NCBI RefSeq assembly: GCF_023952475.1
Contig: NZ_JALHRX010000006.1
Coordinates: 1 to 64,000, forward strand
Direction: 5' to 3'
From: Cupriavidus sp. WGlv3
GTDB taxonomy: Bacteria; Pseudomonadota; Gammaproteobacteria; Burkholderiales; Burkholderiaceae
DNA: 64,000 bases
Each line of letters starts with the position of its first letter. Position 1 is the stretch's first letter. The position numbers were made by a program, and so were the translations under genes. The notes beneath the pieces are model-generated. The model ran no database searches. It worked only from the letters and a program-made list of their open reading frames with translations, and had not been told where the DNA came from. Shown piece after piece: positions 33,979-42,368 of this stretch.

Positions 33979-36804
33979 ATGAAGCCCTTGTCCTCTTACC
34001 CGTCATCCGCGATGGCCGCCCTGTCCGGGCTGCTGGGCCAGCGCACGCGCCAGATCACGCTGGAGACGGCGCTTACCGCCGACGACCTGGTAGTGGAGCG
34101 CTTTGTCGCGCGCGAGGGTGTCTGCACACCGTTCCAGCTGCAGATCGATTGCCTTAGCCCGTCGGCACACCTGGACACCGCGCGCCTGGCCACCGAGGAA
34201 ATCACGCTACGGCTGATGCTGGCCGACGGCACGCGCCGCGCCTGGCACGGCTATGTGCAGAGCTGCGCGGCCATCGGCGGCGACGGCGGCCTGGCTCGCT
34301 ACCGGCTGACAGTGGGGACCTGGTTCGATCGCCTGCGCGCGCGCACCGATTGCTATGTTTACCAGGACAAGACCGCGCTGGAGATCGTCGAAGACGTGCT
34401 GGCCGACTACCCGCTGGCCCAATTCCGCACGGCGGTGAGCCAGCCGCTGCGCATGCGCTCGGTCTGCTGCCAGTACCGCGAAACCGATCTTGCCTTTGTC
34501 ACGCGGCTGCTGGCGGAAGAAGGCCTGTCTTATCGCTTCGAGCATCAGCAGGACAACGCGGAGGCGTCTGGCCAGGACGACAAGGCCCAGTCCCGCCATT
34601 GCCTGGTGATCTTCGACAACCAGGCCGAACGCCCCGCCTGCGCGCAGCCCAGCATCCGCTTCCACCGCAGCGACGCCACCGAGCGCGAAGATGCCATCGA
34701 CCATTGGTCGCTGCAGGCCGCCACTGGCACCAACGCCGTTACCGTCGCTTCATGGGACTACAAGTCCCTGGCCGCCACCGCCGGCGACGCCGGCAGCGAA
34801 AGCCTGGGCGAATGGCCGACGCTGGAGTCCTTCGAATCGCGCGGCACGTACCGCTTCCCCGACGCCGACGCCGCCCGCCGCGCCGCGCAGCTGCGCGCGC
34901 AAGCGCATGAAAGCCGCTACCTGCGCTACGAGGGAGAAGGCAGCGTCCGCGCCCTGGGCGCCGGTGAACGCTTCACGCTGACCGGGCACTTCGACACCGC
35001 CGCGAACGAATTCGTCACGCTGGCCGTGCGCCATGAAGCGGCCAACAACCTGGGGGCCGAGGTGGCGTTGCTGCTGGGCCTGTCCGACATCGAGGCGGGC
35101 AGCTACCGCAACCGCTTCGAAGCCGTGCGCGCCGATGCCCCGATCGTGCCGGTGTACTCGCCCAAGCCCACCGCACCGGAAGGACAGCCTGCCGTCGTCA
35201 TCGCCGAAGGCGGGGCCCCGCTGACCACCGAGCGCGATCACCGCGTGCGCGTGCGCCTGCCCTGGCTGCGTGCGCCGATGGCCGACCCCAGAGCCGACAC
35301 CGCCGCCGACCCGGCCCAGGACGACCTGAGCCAGGTCACCGCCTGGGTGCGCGTGGCCACGGCCGCGGCCGGCCCCAACTGGGGCGCGCATCACCTCCCC
35401 CGCGCCGGCACCGAGGTCATGCTGACCTACCTCGATGGCGACATCGACCGCCCAATGGTGGTGGCGCAACTGCACAACGAACAGGACGCCCTGCCCTGGC
35501 CCACCACCGATGCCCCGCTGAACACAGCGCTGTCCGGCTGGCATTCGCACAACCTTGGCGACGGCGGCTACAACCAGTGGATCGTCGACGACAACACCGG
35601 CCAGCTGCGCATGCGCCTGGCCAGTTCGGCCGCCGACACCCAGCTCAACCTTGGCTACGTCATCGCGCAGGCCCCCGCCAGCGGTGAACGCGGCGCCTGG
35701 CGCGGCACCGGCGCCGAACTGCGCACCGACGCCTGGGCCATCGTGCGCGCCGGCAACGGCTTGCTGCTGTCGACCACGGTCCAGGCCAGGGCCGCCGGCA
35801 CCATGCTCGACATCCGCGAAGCCCGCGGACAAATCACCGCCGCCGAGCGTACCGCCCAGCGCCTGTCCGATGCCGCCACCTCGCAGCAGGCGCTGCCGCT
35901 GGGAGCCATCGCCGCTTTCGAACCGCTGACCAAGGCCATCGATCCGCAGCAGGACGGCAGCTATCCGGACCGCGTCAACGAGCAGGACGCCACGCGCCCG
36001 GATACCGGCACCGCTGCCGAGCACTTCGGGCAACCATGGCTCGTCGCGGAATCGCCCAGCTCGATTGCGCTGGCCACGCAGGCCACCACCAGCATCTTTG
36101 CCGGACGCCACCTGTTGGGACTGGCACAGGCAGACTGGCATGTCGGCGCCGGCAACACCGTCGCCGCGGCCGCGGCCAAGGGCGTGAGCCTGTTCAGCCA
36201 GCACAATGGGATTCGCGCCATTGCGGCTGGTGGACCGGTTTCCATCCAGGCCCACACCGATGCGCTGGCGGTGATGGCGGACAAGGCGGTGACGGTGACT
36301 TCATCGACCGACGGCATCGAGGTGCTGGCGCAGAAGAAAGTGGTGCTGCACGGTGGCTCGTCGCGGATCGTGCTGGACGGGAATGCGATTACGTTTGAGA
36401 CACCGGGGTTGTTGTCGGTGAAGGGGGCTGGGCATCCGTTGGTGGGGGCTGGGGGGAGTCCGGCGGAGTTGGTGGCGCTGCCGGTGGGGGCGATGTCGCC
36501 CTCGACGCTAATGCTCGATCACCGATATCACGACGACGAAGGCCTTGCAGGCGCCCAATACTTTGCGAAGTTGGCTGACGGCTCTCAACGTCAGGGAACA
36601 CTCGATGCGCAGGGACGCGCCGTCATTGAAGGCATTCCTCCGGGGCCCGTGCAGGTCAGCTTCGGCCCGATGCCAGGCGCCTTCGAACGCAAAGACAAGA
36701 CACCGACGCCCAATCACGACCCTAATCCCACGGAAACGACGCTTGCCGGCTTGGTGGACAAATATCTGTCCACTCCGTCAGATGCGGAAGAGAAGTCCGT
36801 CTAG
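33979..36804 (+). CDS. vgrG: T6SS spike protein VgrG with C-terminal transthyretin-like extension
   Basis: 941 residues. The gp27/gp5 core is clear (YRETDLAFVTRLLAEEGLSYRFEH near 170; HRVRVRLPWLRAP near 420; GPNWGAHHLPRAGTEVMLTYLDGDIDRP near 465), followed by the DUF2345 beta-helix region to about residue 835. After the needle comes an extra domain (about 840-900) with YHDDEGLAGAQYFAKLADGS, GTLDAQGRAVIEGIPPGPVQVSFGP. This is the pattern of the transthyretin-like domain that binds effectors in some VgrGs. A charged 40-residue tail follows. The downstream effector begins 22 bases after the stop, so this tail domain is the probable loading dock. Confidence 0.95.
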   Translation: MKPLSSYPSSAMAALSGLLGQRTRQITLETALTADDLVVERFVAREGVCTPFQLQIDCLSPSAHLDTARLATEEITLRLMLADGTRRAWHGYVQSCAAIGGDGGLARYRLTVGTWFDRLRARTDCYVYQDKTALEIVEDVLADYPLAQFRTAVSQPLRMRSVCCQYRETDLAFVTRLLAEEGLSYRFEHQQDNAEASGQDDKAQSRHCLVIFDNQAERPACAQPSIRFHRSDATEREDAIDHWSLQAATGTNAVTVASWDYKSLAATAGDAGSESLGEWPTLESFESRGTYRFPDADAARRAAQLRAQAHESRYLRYEGEGSVRALGAGERFTLTGHFDTAANEFVTLAVRHEAANNLGAEVALLLGLSDIEAGSYRNRFEAVRADAPIVPVYSPKPTAPEGQPAVVIAEGGAPLTTERDHRVRVRLPWLRAPMADPRADTAADPAQDDLSQVTAWVRVATAAAGPNWGAHHLPRAGTEVMLTYLDGDIDRPMVVAQLHNEQDALPWPTTDAPLNTALSGWHSHNLGDGGYNQWIVDDNTGQLRMRLASSAADTQLNLGYVIAQAPASGERGAWRGTGAELRTDAWAIVRAGNGLLLSTTVQARAAGTMLDIREARGQITAAERTAQRLSDAATSQQALPLGAIAAFEPLTKAIDPQQDGSYPDRVNEQDATRPDTGTAAEHFGQPWLVAESPSSIALATQATTSIFAGRHLLGLAQADWHVGAGNTVAAAAAKGVSLFSQHNGIRAIAAGGPVSIQAHTDALAVMADKAVTVTSSTDGIEVLAQKKVVLHGGSSRIVLDGNAITFETPGLLSVKGAGHPLVGAGGSPAELVALPVGAMSPSTLMLDHRYHDDEGLAGAQYFAKLADGSQRQGTLDAQGRAVIEGIPPGPVQVSFGPMPGAFERKDKTPTPNHDPNPTETTLAGLVDKYLSTPSDAEEKSV

Positions 36805-36826
36805 TTCACCACAGAAAGACGTACGT

Positions 36827-38371
36827 ATGCCTCCAGTTGCTAATACAAGCCCGCCAGGCGGGCTCACATTGAGCCGCTTTCGTGCCATCTGTGCCGATGT
36901 CGGAAGCTGGACGTGGGGCACTGTCCAGGGCGCCTTCAATGAGAAGGCAAGCTTTTCGCAGATACTTGTCGATGCCGTCATCGGCATGATTCCACTGGTC
37001 GGCGATGTCACTGCTGTCCGCGATATCATCGCCGTCGTTATCGGGTTGGTCGACAAGCCGGAGAAGCGGGAAAGTACCTGGGAATGGGTGCTGCTGGTCG
37101 TGCTCATCGTTGCACTGATCCCCGTCTTTGGCGGCGTCGTCAAGGGCGTAGGCCGCATTCTGATCAAAGTGTGCAAGGAAGCCGCTGCCCTGAAGGGCGC
37201 TGCGCGAGCCGCGAAGCTGCTTGAAGGCGCCAATGAAATCATTGCCTTCCTGAATCGAATCGGCATCAAGAATGCCGAACGATGGCTGCTGAAGCTGCGC
37301 TTCGCTGACCATCAGGCTGCGATTCTGGAAAGGTTTGGCGCCCTGATGAACACACTTTATACCGTGCTTGGCAAGGCTAAGGCCAAGGGTGGTGCCATGC
37401 TGCCTTCAGGGTTGGCGCGGAGAGTTGATGCCTTGCGCCACGGCGTTACCCAGCTCAAGGCCAAGGGAAATGAGATGATCCCCAAGGCGATCAAGGAGTT
37501 GGATCAGTATCTGCGGGAGATTCAAGCCTACGTTCGCTCAGGGGGTGAGGCGACAAGCAGGAAGACGCTGCATGAAGTGGCGACTGGCGAGCGCATTGTT
37601 ACTCGGGCGGATGAGGCGCGGCTGATTGAGGACGGAGCCCTGCCTGTGCGATCCGCTAAGGGCGGATGGAAGCAGAACGAGGCAGTCGTGCGCAACCCCG
37701 CAACTTGGAGGCACAAATATCAGCCCGCTGCCGGATATCCCAATCTGACCGAGCACAAGTCGCCCGACGGCAAGTTCTATCCAGCCATTCAGGCCTACAG
37801 TGGCAGGATGATAAATCGCGAATTGAAGAAAGGTGAAGAAGTCTTCCGGTTCTTTGGCCCCGGAGGCACCACCCATGGTCAGAAAATTGGTGACTCCTAT
37901 CCGGGTGGTCGATGGTGGGGCCTCGGCTCCCCGCCGAAGACTGCCAGAGCGTGGCGTGAACAGGCAGCAGTACTGGATGAATTCAATCGTGACGGCTATC
38001 TTGTAGCCGCCAGGATCAACGGCAAGACTGGTCCCAAGGCGGTTGTCGGAACCGTCTCCGAGCAAACGGGCCAGAAGCTGGCAGGCCAGTACCTTCCTGG
38101 TGGCGCGACGCAAGCCTTCTTCGCTCTTGACAAATCTGTGACGGCACAGCTTGAGAGGATTGGCGCTGACGTAATGAAATCCGGCAGGCCGATCACTTGG
38201 ACTGATGCTTCTAATGGCTTGATTTTCAGAATCTTGCCAACGGGATGGACGGATGCGAACGGTGTGTGGGGGTACTCGAGGAACCCTGGTGCGGGCACTG
38301 TACAAGCAGCACGGCTGGGCGCTCGTGAACGAGCAACCAAAGACAATCGGGAAGTTTTAGTAACGCCATGA
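36827..38371 (+). CDS. Putative T6SS effector with hydrophobic pre-toxin region and C-terminal toxin domain
   Basis: 514 residues from ATG 36827; the frame is open upstream, but that part overlaps vgrG. Two hydrophobic segments (about 46-75, AVIGMIPLVGDVTAVRDIIA, and 87-112) form a pre-toxin region that may help membrane crossing. A helical linker leads to a C-terminal domain (about 300-514) beginning HKYQPAAGYPNL. It contains AYSGRM (323-328), FRFFGP, YPGGRWWGLGSPP, LDEFNRDGY and PGGATQAFF (424-432). The R-F-G ... PGGxTQ order weakly recalls TNT-type NAD-glycohydrolases, where a Gly-Gly-x-Thr-Gln element is part of the active site; this is inference. An ATGA overlap with the next gene and a diverged second copy of the domain downstream support a toxin-immunity pair. 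Confidence 0.8.
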   Translation: MPPVANTSPPGGLTLSRFRAICADVGSWTWGTVQGAFNEKASFSQILVDAVIGMIPLVGDVTAVRDIIAVVIGLVDKPEKRESTWEWVLLVVLIVALIPVFGGVVKGVGRILIKVCKEAAALKGAARAAKLLEGANEIIAFLNRIGIKNAERWLLKLRFADHQAAILERFGALMNTLYTVLGKAKAKGGAMLPSGLARRVDALRHGVTQLKAKGNEMIPKAIKELDQYLREIQAYVRSGGEATSRKTLHEVATGERIVTRADEARLIEDGALPVRSAKGGWKQNEAVVRNPATWRHKYQPAAGYPNLTEHKSPDGKFYPAIQAYSGRMINRELKKGEEVFRFFGPGGTTHGQKIGDSYPGGRWWGLGSPPKTARAWREQAAVLDEFNRDGYLVAARINGKTGPKAVVGTVSEQTGQKLAGQYLPGGATQAFFALDKSVTAQLERIGADVMKSGRPITWTDASNGLIFRILPTGWTDANGVWGYSRNPGAGTVQAARLGARERATKDNREVLVTP

Positions 38372-39450
38372 GCAAAAATCGACATTGCAGGGTCTTGCTC
38401 CCCACCGACCACGAGCGCCGCCAGATATTTCACTGGATCAGGCAAATCAGTTCCTACACCGCATGGAAGAGAATTCTCGATTTCTATGAAACTTGGGCAG
38501 AAGCTGCCGAAAACTGCAGGCACCTGGCCAGTCTTAGTGGAAAGGAAGAATCCTCAAGTGTTGCCGAGTCGGATCACATAGAATGTCTGAAAGGTCTCGC
38601 CCATTGTGAGGACGGGGTACTGCGCCTCAGGCACGGCGACAAACGAATCTTCAAGTATGACGTAAACGGGGAATTCGCAATGGCGGGTCGTCCCCATGCC
38701 TATTGGGGCAACTACGTGGTTCGAATCGAATGGGGCGAGCATCCGGTCATTGATGATAATAACACCCCTGGATGGAGTCAATTCCGAACGGCACTCTATG
38801 CTCTGGCACAGGCATGGGGGGAATGCTCGGACATCCTTGAAAGCCGATGGGTGGATGAAGCAGCACCGCTCTCCTATGGCAACTGGACGCGGGATTATCT
38901 CCAGAAAATGCACTTCCCGACGGACCTACCGGAGATACCCGATCCAGAGGAAAATATTCTGGTACACACGGGGCGGACAATTCCCTGCTCCGGAATTTGG
39001 GAACCGGTTGACGCCCCGAAGACAAATAGCTTTACCCTATTTAGGAAGCCACAAAGACCCAAAGGACCGTTTCAAATTACAGGTTGCATGAACTACCTGC
39101 ATGGGGGCTCACCTGCACCTCAGGCAAGTCAAGACACCGGCGATGACATTGTCCAGACAGCCGTTACATGGCGTCTGCTGTGGCGTGATACACGTTACGA
39201 AGATGGCTCCATCCCCGCAGAGGAGCAGGACTACGTCTTCCTGAGACCCGATCCGGCGGAATCCACGTCCAACATGACGTCATCCGCAACAGAGGATCCC
39301 TTCCTTTGGTCTGAAACCGGAAGCCCGGCACCGCATTCCGGCCGATGGCTGGCAGAGCACGATTTGCTGACGAGCATTACCGTTGAAGCGGGAGAGCAAT
39401 TGCCAATGCACCAAGGCCGGGCAACACGTTGGTTGTTAGCGAAAGTGTAA
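38368..39450 (+). CDS. Probable cognate immunity protein (Imm71/Imm72-like)
   Basis: 360 residues, no signal peptide or membrane helix, starting inside the effector stop (ATGA). The N-terminal helical part (TDHERRQIFHWIRQISSYTAWKRI) is followed by a conserved core with RHGDKRIFKYDVNGEFAM, SGIWEPV (about 210-216) and TWRLLWRDTRYEDGSIP. It ends with SGRWLAEHD and a short tail RWLLAKV. The architecture resembles the Imm71/Imm72 polymorphic-toxin immunity families, by memory of their motifs. A cytoplasmic immunity protein suggests the toxin acts in the cytoplasm. Base composition is clearly less GC-rich than in the tss genes, as often for effector-immunity cassettes. Confidence 0.75.
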   Translation: MSKNRHCRVLLPTDHERRQIFHWIRQISSYTAWKRILDFYETWAEAAENCRHLASLSGKEESSSVAESDHIECLKGLAHCEDGVLRLRHGDKRIFKYDVNGEFAMAGRPHAYWGNYVVRIEWGEHPVIDDNNTPGWSQFRTALYALAQAWGECSDILESRWVDEAAPLSYGNWTRDYLQKMHFPTDLPEIPDPEENILVHTGRTIPCSGIWEPVDAPKTNSFTLFRKPQRPKGPFQITGCMNYLHGGSPAPQASQDTGDDIVQTAVTWRLLWRDTRYEDGSIPAEEQDYVFLRPDPAESTSNMTSSATEDPFLWSETGSPAPHSGRWLAEHDLLTSITVEAGEQLPMHQGRATRWLLAKV

Positions 39451-39513
39451 TGGCCGCTGGTCCGGGGTCAAACTCACCGAATTGCGATGGGTCTAGGATA
39501 TCAAGGCGACAGA

Positions 39514-39540
39514 CTGCACCCTGCCCCAGCTAGGGTGCAG
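39514..39540. terminator. Hairpin downstream of the immunity gene
   Basis: Nine-base arms CTGCACCCT (39514-39522) and AGGGTGCAG (39532-39540) with a 9-base loop lie 64 bases after the immunity stop, just before the second toxin copy begins. The following bases CTGTTATTGG are not a proper T-tract. It may be a weak terminator or mark the recombination joint. Confidence 0.35.
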
Positions 39541-39566
39541 CTGTTATTGGAACGGGTGCGGGCCTG

Positions 39567-40139
39567 CATAAATACTATAGATCAGAGCCGGGATATCCCG
39601 ATTTAACAGCAAAATTAGATTCTGATGGAAACATGTCGGCAGTTGCCGCATATAGTGGTCGCATGGTAAACCGCAGCCTAAGGCAGGGTGAAAGCATTTT
39701 TCGCCTCTTCGGTCCTGAGAGTATGACTCACAACGTCAAGATTGGTAAGAGCTATCCTGGCGGAGCATGGTGGGGACTCGGCTCAGCACCTAAGAGCGCA
39801 AAGGAATGGCGGGAACGCGCCGCTGTGCTCGATGAATTTAATCGTGATGGATATGTAGTAGTTGGTCAGATTGGAGAAAAATCTGGACCCAAGGCTGTGG
39901 TCGGTACGGTGTCCGAACAGAGGGGAAAAGATCTTCCTCAATATCTACCCGGCGGCGCCACCCAAGCGTTCTTCTTTCTTGATAAATCTACGTTTAAAGT
40001 CATGCCAACCGGGTGGAAAGATGCAAACGGGATTTGAGGTTACATCAAAACCCTCGGACTTGGGGCGACACAAACTCTACGACTGGGAGCACGTGAGCGG
40101 GCAACGAAGGAAAATCGAGAAGTCGCGATCAGCCAATGA
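39567..40139 (+). pseudogene. Broken second copy of the C-terminal toxin domain
   Basis: Similarity to the effector's C-terminal domain begins at the HKY codons (39567-39575) and continues in one frame: AYSGRMVNRSL, YPGGAWWGLGSAPK, LDEFNRDGYVVV, VVGTVSEQ and YLPGGATQAFF. Compared with the intact domain, about 28 residues are missing after LDKS. The Trp codon of the GVWGY motif is replaced by TGA at 40035-40037. After that stop the same frame still matches (LGARERATKENREV), ending at TGA 40137-40139. There is no delivery region and no convincing ribosome site; the first ATG is at 39633. The two copies differ at many residues, so this is an old or imported cassette, not a fresh duplication. A sequencing error at the TGA cannot be excluded. 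Confidence 0.8.
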
Positions 40140-41229
40140 CTAGCTACAACAATCTTAATGCATCAGTGATGCTGCCTTCGGACCATGAGCGCAGGCAAAT
40201 ATTCTATTGGCTCAAGCAGGCCAGTTCCTATACTGCATGGAACCGGATTTACTCCTTTTACGAAGCCTGGTGTAATGCGGCGGAAACTGCCGACGCTTAG
40301 CTAGCAAGGTGGGAGTGGAAAACTCTACAAGAGTATCCGAATCACACTACCTTCGGATTCTCCACGGCTTTGCTCATTGCGAAGAGGCCGTATTGCGACT
40401 AAAGCGCGGCGATAGGCGAGTTTTCAAATACGATGCCAATGGGGAATTCGCAATGGCCAACCAATCTCTCTCACATTGGGTGAATTACCTGATGCGCATC
40501 GATTGGGGTGAACATCCACCGATTGATGAGGGCAATACGCCGGGATGGACTGCGTTTCACGATACTCTGACCGAACTTACCGATGCATGGGCAGAATGTG
40601 CCCCGGATATTCTCGAAAGCCAGAACCTCGATGACGCTGCATATACGGTGTACGGCGTCTGGCTACAGCAACATCTACCGACAAGGCATTTTCCTTCATT
40701 TCTACCAGAGGTTCCGGATCTAAAAGATCCAATTTTGGTGGCAACTGGTAAGCCGGTGCCGCATTCAGGAATCTGGGAGCCAGTCGAAGCACGAAAATCT
40801 CAGGTTCTGAGCCATTTTTTTTTTAGCGAAACCGTTACCGGGCCGCCTCTCGCAATCACGGGGTGCATGAACTATCTACACGGCGACTCTATTGCTCCTA
40901 AGGCAACGCTGGAAACGAAAGACGACAATCCAGAAGTCAATACGGTTTGGCGCCTGCTCTGGCGTGACAACCGCTATGAAGACGGTACTGTGCCCAATGA
41001 AGAGCACAATTATATATTTCTTAAGCCAGATACTCCTATCCGGCGCGAACAAAAGAAGGTCACCGACACATCCGATCCTCTTATCTGGGCCGAAACAGGG
41101 CAGCCAGCAACCAAATCCGGTAAATGGCTTGCTGAGCATGATTTGCAGATTAGCATTATGATGGAAGTGGGGGCGCCGCTACCAATGCACGAGGGAAAAC
41201 CTATACGCTGGCTGTTCGCAAAGACATAA
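40136..41229 (+). pseudogene. Frameshifted second copy of the immunity gene
   Basis: An ATG at 40136 overlaps the end of the toxin copy (ATGA), exactly as in the intact pair. It codes LPSDHERRQIFYWLKQASSYTAWNRI, matching the first immunity protein. The frame ends at TAG 40298-40300. Reading on in the frame of 40309-41229 restores the alignment from NCRRLAS onwards through RGDRRVFKYDANGEFAM, SGIWEPV, TVWRLLWRDNRYEDG to RWLFAKT. The junction coincides with GAAAC, where the intact gene has GAAAAC, so a one-base loss in an A-run near 40284 explains the break. The remaining 306 codons start with GTG at 40309 and might still be translated at low level. Confidence 0.82.
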
Positions 41230-41308
41230 TTGTGGGCAGATTGAGGCCGAGTTAAAGGAGCCTTGAATGCGGACTGAGACCAGGTGACCCGACCGGCAGT
41301 CAGGCATA

Positions 41309-42343
41309 GAAGGCGGGTCGACCACGGCGGGCACGGTGAATGACAAGAGCTGCCCGGGACTGACCGGTGCCATCGTGTCGATCGCCGACAAGCTCGATCC
41401 CGCCATGGATATCGTGATCAGCGGCCACACCCACCAGGACTATGTCTGCACCCGGCCGGACGGCAAGCTGCTGACGCAGACGGGCTTCTACGGCCGGCTG
41501 GCCACGGAAATCGATATCACCATCGATCCGGCCACGCGCCGGGTCGCTTCCAAGCTGGCGAACAACCGCGTGGCGGTCAACGATCTGGTGATCAAGGACA
41601 GCCAGGGCAAGCCGATCCCGCTGCCTGCCGGCTATACGGTGCTGCCGAAGGACAGCGTGGTCGATGCGATGGTCAGGCGTTACGTCGAACTGACGGCGCC
41701 GATCAAGAACGCGGTGGTGGGCGCCATCACCGCGAGCATCGATCGCACCCAGACTGCGGCGGGCGAGTCGGCACTGGGCGACCTGGTGGCGGATGCCTAC
41801 CTGGCCGGCACGTCCGATGCGTCGTTCGGGCCGGCGGTGATCGCCTTCACCAATCCGGGCGGGCTGCGCCAGAACCTGACGTACGACACCGCCACCAATG
41901 GCCAGACCACGTTCGGGCAGCTCGATGCCGTGATGCCTTTCGGCAACAGCATGGTGACGATGGACCTGACCGGCGCGCAGATCCTGCGCCTGCTGGAACA
42001 GCAATGGGAGGCGCCTCAACCTGCGGGTGGTCGCGTGCTGCAGGTTTCCAGCGGCTTTACCTATACCTGGGACGCGAGCAAGCCGGCAGGCGCCGCCGCG
42101 GGACAGGGCAATCGCGTCGACCCGGCATCGCTACGGCTCAACGGCGTCGCCATCGACCCGGCCAAGCGCTACCGCGTCACGGTGAACAACTTCATGGCCT
42201 CCGGCGGCGACAATTTCACGGTGCTGACGCAAGGCGCGAACCAGCAAGCCGGGCCGGTCGATATCGATGTCTTCGAAAGAAATTTCAGGGCGAAATCCCC
42301 GGTCAGTCCGGGCGCACCGAACCGGATCACGCGCCTGAACTGA
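41309..42343 (+). pseudogene. 5'-truncated 5'-nucleotidase/metallophosphatase (UshA/NadN type)
   Basis: The readable frame begins at EGGSTTAGTVNDKSCPGLTG, an internal motif of bifunctional 2',3'-cyclic phosphodiesterase/5'-nucleotidase proteins, then has the metal-binding SGHTHQDYVC. The complete C-terminal nucleotide-binding domain follows (GDLVADAYLAGT, FTNPGGLRQNL, DAVMPFGNSMVTMDLTG, and VTVNNFMASGGDNF near the end). The signal peptide and the first metal-site motifs (DxH, GNHD) are absent; an in-frame TGA lies at 41285-41287. The best start left is GTG 41336. The GC-rich codon use differs sharply from the AT-richer immunity copy ending 79 bases upstream. It is a chromosomal gene cut by the effector island or by a deletion at its edge. 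Confidence 0.88.
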
Positions 42344-42368
42344 AGGAGCGAGCGGCGGGCCCGCGCCG

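Noticed and set aside
39633..40037. Small intact effector of 134 residues
   Set aside because: Similarity to the larger toxin domain runs in frame both upstream of its first ATG and past its stop, so it is a fragment, not a complete gene.
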